From assembly GCF_000246855.1 (NCBI RefSeq), contig NC_016609.1:744001-808000 (forward strand): a DNA stretch of 64,000 bases, written 5' to 3'. This stretch comes from Niastella koreensis GR20-10 (GTDB taxonomy: Bacteria > Bacteroidota > Bacteroidia > Chitinophagales > Chitinophagaceae). Each line of letters begins with the position of its first letter. Positions within the stretch are counted from its first letter, which is position 1. The position numbers and the translations under genes are program-made. Positions 52,409 to 60,024 of this stretch are shown here, piece after piece. The notes under the pieces were generated by a model. The model did no database searches. It saw nothing but the letters and a program-made list of their open reading frames with translations, and was not told the origin of the DNA.

Positions 52409-54634
52409 AGAAAACTATTACTGCTTGTTCCCTTTTTACTTCTTTGCCTTTATTCTTTTGCTCAAACCAACATCCGGCAGGATAACCGGGTAAGCCCGGT
52501 TTTAAAGCGGGCGGTAAGCCCCCAAAGCGGTTATAATACGTATGGCAGAACCGGCCGGTTTATTAACATGGCTGTACTCAATACATCCTCCCACACAATA
52601 AGCTGGTTCACCTGTTATGGCAGATTGTTTGATTCTACCCGGCTCGATGATCAGGAATTTAAAGAGGTCACCGCCAAACAGATTGATCCGTTTACATTAT
52701 ATCAGAACATTTGCGACAAATACCTGGCAGATATAGCCGCCGCCAAAGATATCTACCGGGTTTACGGCGGTAATCAGCTTTTAGTCAAGCTGCCTGGCAA
52801 TTACCAGGCATTGTTTGCCATGGAGAGCGTACAGGCTGCCAAAACTCCTTTGCAAAAGTTGATGGCGATAGAAAATGTCCGGAAGAAAATTCTCATGCAG
52901 CTTGCCTGGCTGAACTGCGCCAATCCGGCCTCATTACATGATGACCCGCTTTATAGGGCCAATAAAGAGCAGGCAGGCTCTATGGTGCAAACAAAAGACA
53001 GCACGGTATATTATAATATCGACCCCACCAGTGCAGTTGCCAAAATAAGTCTTTATATAACATCGCCCGAAAAGCTATACGTACAGAACAGGCTGGGTGA
53101 AGTAATTGACAGCGTTGCCCTGTTACCGGCAAAGAGTGCTCTTTTGCAGAAAGAGAAAACAGATGTTTTCCTGTTGTATCGGGGTTGGCTTGAGATGCAG
53201 TGGCAGGAAGCCATGTACGCTATAAAGATAAATAACGGAGAATACAGGCAGGTCAATGGTAAGGAAGAGGGCTACAGGCTGCTCAATGCCATCAGGGCAA
53301 AGATCAATTTATTGATCTCGCCCGAAGCAAAGTGTATTGAGCAGGCGGTATATGAGGCCTATAGAAGTGAAGCTTCTGAAATATATTATATCCCCCTGTT
53401 GGGCATCAGCTACAACCTGGTTCAAACCAGGGGCCTGAAAGAATATGAGTTGAGCAATCATCTGGGGAACGTGCTGGTCACGGTTAATGACAAGAAAATT
53501 GGTGTACCTGCCACCACTAATAGTTCTTTGATCGATCACTATGAACCGGATATCGTAAGTGCGCAGGATTATTATCCGTTTGGCATGTTGCAGCCGGGGC
53601 GTTCTCTTGCTTCTTCAGGAGATAAATATAGATACGGGTTTAATGGCAAGGAAAATGACAATGAAGTGAAGGGTGAGGGCAATCAGCAGGATTATGGGAT
53701 GCGGGTGTATGATCCGAGGTTGGGGAAGTTCTTGAGTGTGGATCCATTAACCAATTCTTACCCATTTTATACGCCATATCAGTTTTCAGGAAATATGCCA
53801 ATTACAGCCGTTGATCTGGATGGCTCGGAGGCAAAAGTGACATTTAATTTGGGTACGATTGGAAAGGATCGGACCTGGATGAATTTAAGTACCTCTGTTA
53901 ATATTAAAATTCAGATAATTAATTTGTCTGCGACATCTGATGATAATTTGAGTATGGAAACAATAAGGCAAAATCTTAGTGCTGACTTATCTGATAAACT
54001 TGGTGGACCAGCTACTGTAAATGGTATAAATATACCGTTTGTATTTAAGGCCACAGATAACAAAATAACATCAGTGACCCTGGCAAAGAAAGGTGAAATG
54101 AGGAGCTACAATATTACATATAATACCACCGTTACTGCTGATGTTTCAATTGTACATGATATTTCACAGATTGCCAGAGATGGATTCGTTTTTGCAATAG
54201 TAGATGATATAAAAGACGAACCTGGAATGGATACCAGAGGGCTGGCTGATCAAAAGGGTGGAAAGGTTGCAATGGGCGAGGCTAGTGAATATGATGTCAG
54301 TAAGGTTGGTAAAGAAGGAAGACAACTGACTTACCATGAAGTTTTACATTTGCTCGGTGCTGTAGATACTTATAAAAAAGATGTACCCCATTTTGAAGGA
54401 ACTGATAATAATAACAATGTGATGTATTTTGTAAGTCCGGATAATAAGATGCAATTAATACCAAGGCAAAAAGTTTCTGAAATATGGCAACAAATAATAG
54501 GGTATCCACAAGATCTTTTGAGGCCTGGGCCCTATGTACAACCCTCCACAACTGATAATAGCACTTCAACTGCTGAACAACTAAAAAAATTCATTAAAGA
54601 AAATGGAAGCGCTGCAAAAGTTAGTACGCAATAG
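52406..54634 (+). CDS. RHS-core protein with C-terminal metzincin-like metalloprotease domain
   Basis: The 742-residue protein has a signal peptide, ~340 residues of unclear helical/beta sequence, and then a short RHS-associated core (YELSNHLGNVLVTVND, DYYPFGMLQPGR, YRYGFNGKENDNE, YGMRVYDPRLGKFLSVDPL, residues ~345-460). The usual long series of YD repeats is missing. The variable C-terminal region (~residues 475-742) contains HEVLHLLGAVD starting at His 644, which fits HExxHxxGxxD, and NNVMYF about 18 residues later could be the Met-turn, as in metzincins. Polymorphic toxins are built this way. The gene overlaps the next one by 32 bp; base composition drops to AT-rich within the C-terminal region, as is typical of exchanged toxin tips. 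Confidence 0.8.
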   Translation: MRKLLLLVPFLLLCLYSFAQTNIRQDNRVSPVLKRAVSPQSGYNTYGRTGRFINMAVLNTSSHTISWFTCYGRLFDSTRLDDQEFKEVTAKQIDPFTLYQNICDKYLADIAAAKDIYRVYGGNQLLVKLPGNYQALFAMESVQAAKTPLQKLMAIENVRKKILMQLAWLNCANPASLHDDPLYRANKEQAGSMVQTKDSTVYYNIDPTSAVAKISLYITSPEKLYVQNRLGEVIDSVALLPAKSALLQKEKTDVFLLYRGWLEMQWQEAMYAIKINNGEYRQVNGKEEGYRLLNAIRAKINLLISPEAKCIEQAVYEAYRSEASEIYYIPLLGISYNLVQTRGLKEYELSNHLGNVLVTVNDKKIGVPATTNSSLIDHYEPDIVSAQDYYPFGMLQPGRSLASSGDKYRYGFNGKENDNEVKGEGNQQDYGMRVYDPRLGKFLSVDPLTNSYPFYTPYQFSGNMPITAVDLDGSEAKVTFNLGTIGKDRTWMNLSTSVNIKIQIINLSATSDDNLSMETIRQNLSADLSDKLGGPATVNGINIPFVFKATDNKITSVTLAKKGEMRSYNITYNTTVTADVSIVHDISQIARDGFVFAIVDDIKDEPGMDTRGLADQKGGKVAMGEASEYDVSKVGKEGRQLTYHEVLHLLGAVDTYKKDVPHFEGTDNNNNVMYFVSPDNKMQLIPRQKVSEIWQQIIGYPQDLLRPGPYVQPSTTDNSTSTAEQLKKFIKENGSAAKVSTQ

Positions 54635-54956
54635 CATAATATTCATATTTATGAGTGTTATGTGTATTCAATTTATTAAATGTAGTGGTACTGCAGTTAA
54701 AGAAGATAAAGGTTATGGCAAATTGTTTTTTTATCAGAATTGCGCTATTTGTCATATGCAAAAATATGATGGCATTGATAAATCTCCGGGATTACTAACC
54801 TTGAATAGCTATGATAGTCTGACATTATTTAACAAAATGAAAGGTATAAAGCAGGATAGTATTCATGAAGTAATACTTCAGTCTGTGGATTATTCTGAAA
54901 AGCAAATTAAATCAGTGTGTAAGTTTATAAAAAGTTATTATGATTTAAGTGAATGA
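54603..54956 (+). CDS. Small exported c-type cytochrome-like lipoprotein
   Basis: The 117-residue protein has a signal-like segment (SIIFIFMSVMCIQFIKC, lipid-accepting Cys about residue 27) and a haem c motif CAICH (about residue 50), followed by a helical cytochrome-like remainder and no obvious Met ligand motif beyond FNKMKGIKQD. It overlaps the RHS gene by 32 bp, the position where immunity genes of toxin systems lie, though no immunity function is known for such cytochromes. A later ATG at 54651 would avoid the overlap but shorten the signal. Strongly AT-rich like the toxin tip upstream. Confidence 0.65.
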   Translation: MEALQKLVRNSIIFIFMSVMCIQFIKCSGTAVKEDKGYGKLFFYQNCAICHMQKYDGIDKSPGLLTLNSYDSLTLFNKMKGIKQDSIHEVILQSVDYSEKQIKSVCKFIKSYYDLSE

Positions 54957-54967
54957 GGTTTAATTAA

Positions 54968-55567
54968 TTAGCAATTTTTTATTTTGTGTTGAACTGCAGT
55001 ATCATTTGGATAGTGTTCTAAATATATGTTATAATATTTTAGGGCACTATCTTTTTTGTACATCAGGTTAAATACAGTCCCTACCTGAAGGGAATAGTCA
55101 TAATTAATAGCGGCGGCTTTTTTATAATCAGATAGAGCGGAATCAAGCTTATTCATAACTACATATATTCCTGCTCTTTTGCTTAGTGCAAGCGGGAAAG
55201 GCTCGTTACTAATGAGGGTGCTATATTCCTTAATTGCTTCCTGATATTTTTTTTGTTTTTCGTAAATCATTCCGCTATAAAGGTGTAATGAATTAGCTTT
55301 TCCAAAAGCAGGGAGTGAATCCATAAGGTAATAAGCGGTATTGAAATCGCCGTTATGTATGCTTTTTTCTATCCGGAGGTTCAAATCGTTTTCATAGGCG
55401 ATGGCTCGTTTTAGAGAGTCCAATCCTGCTATATTTTCTTCCCTGACTTTATTAATGAATGTTGCTGCATCAGGTTTGCGATAAACATACCTGAAGATGA
55501 AAAAGCCACTTGCACCCGCAATCAGTGTAAGGAGCAATAAGGAAAACTGTTTGTTTCTTTTGTTCAT
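54968..55567 (-). CDS. Membrane-anchored TPR protein
   Basis: Starting at ATG 55567 gives 199 residues. An N-terminal transmembrane anchor (SLLLLTLIAGASGFFIFRYV) is followed by TPR-like helix pairs (LHLYSGMIYEKQKKYQEAIK, ALSKRAGIYVVMNKLDSALS, FNLMYKKDSALKYYNIYLEH). An upstream extension to 55636 would run into the Y-RNA-like gene at 55615-55763 and is rejected. The gene is AT-rich like the convergent cytochrome gene 11 bp away. TPR domains mediate protein contacts; the partner is unknown. Confidence 0.75.
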   Translation of the reverse strand: MNKRNKQFSLLLLTLIAGASGFFIFRYVYRKPDAATFINKVREENIAGLDSLKRAIAYENDLNLRIEKSIHNGDFNTAYYLMDSLPAFGKANSLHLYSGMIYEKQKKYQEAIKEYSTLISNEPFPLALSKRAGIYVVMNKLDSALSDYKKAAAINYDYSLQVGTVFNLMYKKDSALKYYNIYLEHYPNDTAVQHKIKNC

Positions 55568-55614
55568 GCTATCTGTTTTGCTACGAATGTCAAAATGACT
55601 TTGGGCAAGATAGC

Positions 55615-55763
55615 TAAAAAATAAACAAGGCAACAATCCGAAAAGAGCGTCTTACTATGGTGCGCTACCGGTTGCGCTATTCCGCTCAGCGGAAGCTGGG
55701 ATTTGAACCCGCACCCCCATATCCCTAAACGAAGTAACTCTTTGCTACGGCACTTGTTTATAA
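55615..55763 (-). ncRNA. Y-RNA-like gene A with tRNA-like module (YrlA type)
   Basis: Read on the minus strand, the ends pair (AUAAACAAG at 55761-55753 with CUUGUUUAU at 55629-55621) and are followed by TTTTT. Next to the 5' arm is the conserved box GUGCCGUA (55753-55746) and then GUUACUUCG (55738-55730). Inside lies a tRNA-like part: GGG-UUCAAAU-CCC like a T arm (~55712-55697), a closed hairpin UUCCGC/GCGGAA (55694-55680) and GCGC-AACCGGUA-GCGC like a D arm (55677-55662). The order is that of a tRNA opened at its anticodon and closed at its acceptor, as in bacterial YrlA RNAs bound by Ro60. Confidence 0.75.
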
Positions 55764-55772
55764 GTTGAAGAA

Positions 55773-55858
55773 GGTAAACACAAGCAAGGCGACAACTGAA
55801 AAAAGCCTGGTTTGATTTTAAGTCGAAGTAACTTTTTTCCACGGCACTTGCTGTGTTA
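55773..55858 (-). ncRNA. Y-RNA-like gene B, short form without tRNA-like module
   Basis: On the minus strand GCAAG (55851-55847) and CUUGC (55788-55784) close the RNA, with ACACA/UGUGU adding to the stem across a bulge. The conserved boxes GUGCCGUG (55847-55840) and GUUACUUCG (55832-55824) are present and a perfect inner stem GAAAAAAG/CUUUUUUC follows. Only ~20 nt remain for the loop, with no T or D arm, so this unit would be a minimal Ro-binding RNA. The T-rich stretch TTTACCTTCTT follows the 3' arm. Confidence 0.65.
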
Positions 55859-55863
55859 CTGCT

Positions 55864-56018
55864 ATAAAAGAATTGTAAGGTAAAAAGCGAATAAAGTACA
55901 TAGTTGCTCTACCAACTGAGCTACCATATTGCGGTTGCAATATGAGCAGGAATCGAACCCGCGACCCACTGATTGGAAATCGAAGTAACCCTATTCTACG
56001 ACACTTACAATTATTTTA
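55864..56018 (-). ncRNA. Y-RNA-like gene C with complete tRNA-like module (YrlA type)
   Basis: Minus strand: AAUUGUAAG (56012-56004) pairs with CUUACAAUU (55879-55871), then UCUUUUAU. The conserved boxes are GUGUCGUA (56005-55998) and GUUACUUCG (55989-55981). The inner module is the clearest of the four: T arm GCGGG-UUCGAUU-CCUGC (55963-55947), a perfect 8-bp hairpin CAUAUUGC-AACC-GCAAUAUG (55944-55925), and D arm GCUC-AGUUGGUA-GAGC (55921-55906). In a genuine tRNA the D arm comes first; here it comes last, so the order is circularly permuted. Confidence 0.8.
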
Positions 56019-56034
56019 GTTCATTGATAAATTT

Positions 56035-56157
56035 AAAAAACAGGGCAAAAAGCAAAACAAGTTTGTGGGCATTGCTTGCCGGAGTCGAACCGGATAGTTG
56101 TTACACTATTCCTCCCAATTTGGAGCGAAGTAACCCGTTTTTTACGGCACCTGTCTT
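56035..56157 (-). ncRNA. Y-RNA-like gene D, reduced tRNA-like module
   Basis: The first RNA after the Ro60 stop (22 bp). Minus strand: ACAGG (56154-56150) pairs with CCUGU (56044-56040), followed by six T. The boxes GUGCCGUA (56150-56143) and GUUACUUCG (56134-56126) are kept. Two hairpins (CUCC..GGAG; AUAGU..ACUAU) precede a T arm CCGG-UUCGACU-CCGG (56093-56079), and a small hairpin GGCA/UGCC follows, but no D-arm-like sequence is seen. Confidence 0.7.
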
Positions 56158-56178
56158 TATTTGCTATAGGGCAAATGG

Positions 56179-57708
56179 TTATAATGCTATTTTTTTAATC
56201 ACATCGATGGCATTGGAACCATCTTCCAGGGCGTCCATCACTTCAAATACCTTGTCGCTCCAACCCGCTATCAAATGAACACCATTCTGTTCTACCTTTA
56301 ATGGCACATGTTTATGCCCCGCCAGATCAAATATATACAGCTTCGCATTGGGCGCAATTTTTTTATACGCCTGCCATTGATAGCTGATGGTGTTTTCTGC
56401 ACGCTGGTTTTTAGTGTTGCTATCCCACATTTGGGTATCGGTGAACAACATGATCTTGTCGGCTTTATATCTTTTCGATACAAGGTCTTTTATAACAAGA
56501 TACCCGTTGGTTGAATAACCCACTTCACCTTCCCGGTTATAGAATGCATCCACATTGGCCAGGATGCCTGTTGATGGCATTGGCACAATTTTCCAACTGT
56601 CGCCAAACATACCGGCCTGCACATTTTCGCATCTTGCCTGTAACAGCATACCCAGCAACAAACCGATGTCGTACATCAATACTTTGCTTTTTGGCGATAC
56701 AGGTTGCTGCATAGAACCGGATACATCACAGGCTATAACTACTTTGGTATCCAGGTCAAAGCCTTTCATGTTTTGAATGCTTGCTACCAGGGCATTTTCC
56801 AAAGCCGTCATTATATAAGAAGTATAACCCGAGTTTACAGTTTTCAATTCCTTGTACGACGACAGAAAACGGAATGGCAATTGTTTTGAATTGGCCACCG
56901 CAGTTTTGTTGGTCAGGTAATCGGCTACCATTCTGATATGGTCAATGCTTACTTCAGCTTCCAGGATATTTCTCAGGTTTCTAAGCAGGGCCATATAACC
57001 CAGCTTTTTGCTGCTGATCAGGTCTTCCCATTTGGCTTTGATGGCATTTTTCTTTGCATATGCTGATGTAAACTTTTGTTGTCCGAGTGCCGACAACTCC
57101 GTTTCCCAGGTATAAGGCACCGCCAGTTCGTTGTTTACAATTTTATTGAAAAGCAACTGCTGCGCTTCATCCTTTGCTTTAGGGTGAACAAGAAACAAGG
57201 CATCACGCAATTTTACAGCGGTATCCCGGTTATATTTTGCAAACTGGTATTCGTCAAAATTGTTGAAGGAAGCCGCCAAACCCTTTTGCAGTTGTTTGGA
57301 AATTTTGTTCAGTTTTTTAACGCCTTTTCTTTCGTTGGCTATTTGATAATAAGACAACAGTTCCGTTATCTCATCAGGTCTCTTAACCACGTTTTCAACG
57401 GTTTTTTTCACCAGGTCATCACCCTTATGAATTTTAGCCAGTTCGGTAGCCAGCACCACAGGAGCGGTACGCAGATTCATTTGCTGTCTGGCATATACAG
57501 CCAGTTTTGCAACGAATGCCGAATTTACCTTAGTCACCAAACTTTTTATTCTTGCCAGCCGGTCGTCCGCTTTTTCATAAAAGGTATCGTTCAGCATAGA
57601 AGTGGCAATGGCTGAGTAGAGTTCCATTTCAGGAGATAAAGTATAAGCTTTAGCACCTGCATGGTTTACTGCTGCTGTTTTTTCTTTAGTTCTGAAATTG
57701 AATCTCAT
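56179..57708 (-). CDS. rsr: Ro60 orthologue (TROVE domain plus vWA domain)
   Basis: From ATG 57708 the protein has 509 residues; the GTG at 57747 would add an unrelated leader. Residues ~15-320 are the TROVE HEAT-like ring (LSPEMELYSAIATSMLNDTF, ARIKSLVTKVNSAFVAKLAV, MNLRTAPVVLATELAKIHKG, LGYMALLRNLRNILEAEVS). Residues ~322-509 are a vWA domain with the MIDAS motif DVSGSM (Asp 328) and FTDTQMWD. Bacterial Ro60 (Rsr) binds Y RNAs and works with exonucleases such as PNPase in rRNA maturation and in RNA turnover under stress. Four Y-RNA-like genes follow directly downstream on the same strand. Confidence 0.95.
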   Translation of the reverse strand: MRFNFRTKEKTAAVNHAGAKAYTLSPEMELYSAIATSMLNDTFYEKADDRLARIKSLVTKVNSAFVAKLAVYARQQMNLRTAPVVLATELAKIHKGDDLVKKTVENVVKRPDEITELLSYYQIANERKGVKKLNKISKQLQKGLAASFNNFDEYQFAKYNRDTAVKLRDALFLVHPKAKDEAQQLLFNKIVNNELAVPYTWETELSALGQQKFTSAYAKKNAIKAKWEDLISSKKLGYMALLRNLRNILEAEVSIDHIRMVADYLTNKTAVANSKQLPFRFLSSYKELKTVNSGYTSYIMTALENALVASIQNMKGFDLDTKVVIACDVSGSMQQPVSPKSKVLMYDIGLLLGMLLQARCENVQAGMFGDSWKIVPMPSTGILANVDAFYNREGEVGYSTNGYLVIKDLVSKRYKADKIMLFTDTQMWDSNTKNQRAENTISYQWQAYKKIAPNAKLYIFDLAGHKHVPLKVEQNGVHLIAGWSDKVFEVMDALEDGSNAIDVIKKIAL

Positions 57709-57923
57709 AAAAATTTGTTTTATCGTGTTGGTATTGCAAATATGCACGCACCCTTACGCAGCCAACCTGCGCAGTGAAATATATTTGTAAAATATTTTTA
57801 GAGCGCTTGATTCTCAGCGTTGTAAGTGATAAACTATTTTCTGTGGAAAAAGGAGCCCGATCAGCTGCGCAGCTCCATTGCGTATTCCGGCCTTCGTTTT
57901 TACAAATAGTTGCCAAAGTCAAC

Positions 57924-57931
57924 TATATTTG
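57924..57931 (+). promoter_or_regulatory. -7 promoter box (TATATTTG) of the GNAT gene
   Basis: A perfect TAnnTTTG match 37 bp before ATG 57969. A TTTT stretch at 57897-57900 is the only -33 candidate, at a long spacing of 23 bp. Confidence 0.45.
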
Positions 57932-57968
57932 TTTTCTTTGTTGTAAGAAATAATAAAGGGGGAACATC

Positions 57969-58469
57969 ATGAAAACAATTACATTAAATGATATTGCTAT
58001 CAGAACAAGGTTACATCCCGGTGACCTGGGCTATGTAGCCTACCTCCATGGCGATCTGTATACAAAGGAGAACGGGTATGGGTTGAGTTTTGAGTCTTAT
58101 GTATTGAGCGGCCTGGGGGAGTTTAGTTACGGCTATAATCCGGAAGCAGACCGCATCTGGATGTGTGAGCACGATGGCAAAATGATTGGTTTTCTATTGG
58201 CGCAGCACCGGCCAGCCGCAATACAGTTACGATACTTTATCTTCCGGCCGGAATACAGGGGGATCGGATTGGGAAAGAAACTGATGACAGAATTCATCGG
58301 GTTCATGAAGCAGCGCGGGGTTAAGGACGCCTATTTATGGACCACCGACGAGCAGTTGGCCGCCATTAGTCTGTACACCCGGTTCGGGTTCAAATTAACC
58401 GAAGAAAGGCATTCCCATTCCTTTGGTAAACCACTTACTGAACGGCGTTATGACCTGCACCTGGCTTAA
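57969..58469 (+). CDS. GNAT-family N-acetyltransferase
   Basis: The 166-residue protein has the GNAT core: RIWMCEHDGKMIGFLLAQH, then LRYFIFRPEYRGIGLGKKLM (motif A with R-G-I-G-L-G) and a last part YLWTTDEQLAAISLYTRFGF. The N-terminal HPGDLGYVAYLHGDLY stretch is common in members fused or linked to MarR regulators. Indeed a MarR gene starts 36 bp downstream. The acceptor is unknown. Confidence 0.9.
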   Translation: MKTITLNDIAIRTRLHPGDLGYVAYLHGDLYTKENGYGLSFESYVLSGLGEFSYGYNPEADRIWMCEHDGKMIGFLLAQHRPAAIQLRYFIFRPEYRGIGLGKKLMTEFIGFMKQRGVKDAYLWTTDEQLAAISLYTRFGFKLTEERHSHSFGKPLTERRYDLHLA

Positions 58470-58505
58470 TGGAGCTGATTATTGATTGCCAATGTCAACA
58501 AGTAT

Positions 58506-58943
58506 ATGAAGGATAAAACAAAACTAATAAATGACATCCGGGAGTTTAACCGGTTCTACACCCGGCTGATCGGTTTGCTGGATGGTCATTTACTCGATAG
58601 CAACTATTCGCTGGCTGAAGCGCGCATTTTGTACGAGATCTATACCGGGAAACAAATAAGCGCGTCTCAGATTGTTGCTACCCTGGGTATGGATAAAGGC
58701 TATGTGAGCCGCATTTTAAAGAAATTTGAAAGGGATGATCTAATTAATAAGGAGAACTTTTCTACCGACGCCCGGGTTTCTTTACTGGCTTTGTCGGAAA
58801 AAGGCCTTAAAGTGTTTCATCATTTAAACCGGGCTTCTAACGACCAGGTAGATGCCCTGATTTCGCCGTTGGCCATTGCAAAGCAAAAGGAACTGGTGAT
58901 GCACATGCAGGAGATCATGCAGATCTTAAATAGCCAGCAATAG
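58506..58943 (+). CDS. MarR-family transcriptional regulator
   Basis: From ATG 58506 the protein has 145 residues; a TTG at 58482 is less plausible. It is helical with a winged helix-turn-helix (SLAEARILYEIYTGKQISAS, QIVATLGMDKGYVSRILKKF, LINKENFSTDARVSLLALSE). In many soil bacteria MarR and GNAT domains are fused into one protein; here they are adjacent genes, 36 bp apart, and likely co-regulate or act together. Confidence 0.9.
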   Translation: MKDKTKLINDIREFNRFYTRLIGLLDGHLLDSNYSLAEARILYEIYTGKQISASQIVATLGMDKGYVSRILKKFERDDLINKENFSTDARVSLLALSEKGLKVFHHLNRASNDQVDALISPLAIAKQKELVMHMQEIMQILNSQQ

Positions 58944-59123
58944 TATCTTAGCTGAAAGTATTTATATTCATACCAGATGGAAAACAAAATAAGATTAACC
59001 CTCATTGGGTAACAGCCTGGGCAATACGGAGTACACCGATGGTAAATACCGGGTTAGCGGTGTGAGTTGGTTATTCCTCTTACAAAAGTATTGTGGTTTG
59101 AAAAAGTAGTAAAATATATTTTT

Positions 59124-59444
59124 TCACTCAATCACGTTCAACTGCTCAAGCACCGTTTTGTAATACTGCCGGGCAATGGGAATAACGTTGTTACAAATTA
59201 CTAAACTGATCCTATCTATTGTTTCAATATAAAATATGGAAGCTGCCCAGGAACGGTGAGTTTTAATAAACATTTCTTCAGGCATTTTTTTTAGAACAGT
59301 AGACAAGCTTGCATGCACCATGAAATAGGTTTCATTCGACAAAATGATCTTAGTATAATTTCCTTCAGTTTTCAGGAACATCACATGTACGGGATCAATA
59401 CGGATCAGTTTTTTATCTTTCCATACAAAAAAGGGCTGTAGCAT
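59124..59444 (-). CDS. Stand-alone LytTR DNA-binding domain protein
   Basis: The 106-residue protein is just one LytTR domain: PVHVMFLKTEGNYTKIILSN, FMVHASLSTVLKKMPEEMFI, KTHRSWAASIFYIETIDR and IPIARQYYKTVLEQL. No receiver, membrane or sensor part is attached. Such single-domain regulators may be controlled by protein contacts or expression level. It lies upstream (in its own reading direction) of nothing on the same strand, and its leader borders the repeat-rich gap 59445-60024. Confidence 0.85.
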   Translation of the reverse strand: MLQPFFVWKDKKLIRIDPVHVMFLKTEGNYTKIILSNETYFMVHASLSTVLKKMPEEMFIKTHRSWAASIFYIETIDRISLVICNNVIPIARQYYKTVLEQLNVIE

Positions 59445-59611
59445 AACGAGTAGGCTTTGAGGTTAATGGATGTGCAAGTTTAAATAAAATTGCTGGTAAA
59501 AATCCTGTTTGCGTAACAATGACTCAAAGCGTGAACGCTCTCAATAGTGTTTTAATGAAGCCTTATTATATTTTCTTTGTGACCTCTTTGTTTCCTCGAT
59601 CCCCAACGTTT

Positions 59612-59720
59612 CATCGAGGTTTCATTGAGGTTAAATAGAGGTGAATTGAGGTAAATCCGAGGTGTGCCCGAGGTAAAATAGTGGAAATTCCGAGGTGAAA
59701 CCGAGGCGAACAGGTGGTGA
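59612..59720. repeat. 11-bp period GAGGT repeat array (non-coding)
   Basis: GAGGT or a one-base variant starts at 59616, 59627, 59638, 59648, 59659, 59670, 59681, 59692 and 59703, a constant step of 11 bp with one step of 10. The consensus is roughly CCGAGGTGAAA. The period is not a multiple of three and there is no open frame. Two inverted fragments (ACCTC at 59582, CCTCG at 59594) precede it. Confidence 0.75.
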
Positions 59721-59730
59721 AACTATTAAA

Positions 59731-59842
59731 CGTCACTAAATTTATGCAGTTCGTCACAGCATTTTCCTGACACCGTCACTAAAAAACAGATGCTTCCGAG
59801 GTAAAATTACCAAACATCACATCCAAAGCCGAAGCCCGTCAC
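59731..59842. repeat. CGTCAC motifs at 21-22-bp steps
   Basis: CGTCAC begins at 59731, 59752, 59774 and 59837, and a CATCAC variant at 59815; the steps are 21, 22, 41 and 22 bp, i.e. two or four helical turns. CGTCACTAAA and CGTCACAGC versions alternate. This directly follows the 11-bp array in the same gap upstream of the gene at 60025. Confidence 0.55.
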
Positions 59843-60024
59843 AGCGAAAGCAAAACACCATCAGATGATCAGTACAAAGCGTTGAAAGCTGAAGTACATT
59901 TGTGTCATCAGTCGCTGAAATGGAGTTTCGCTCAGGGCTAACAGAAAGAGCGGATCTGTGAACCCTCTCCGCTACAGCAACTGTCGATCGCCACCCAATT
60001 GTTCATCTCTAAAACTCGTGTCAC

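Noticed and set aside
55568-55636. 23-residue N-terminal extension of the TPR protein
   Set aside because: It would overlap the 3' arm and terminator of Y-RNA-like unit A, and the shorter form already begins with a good membrane anchor.
55640-56100. tRNA genes on the minus strand
   Set aside because: T-arm and D-arm consensus pieces are present, but in permuted order, without anticodon arm and without an open acceptor stem; they belong to Y-RNA-like units.
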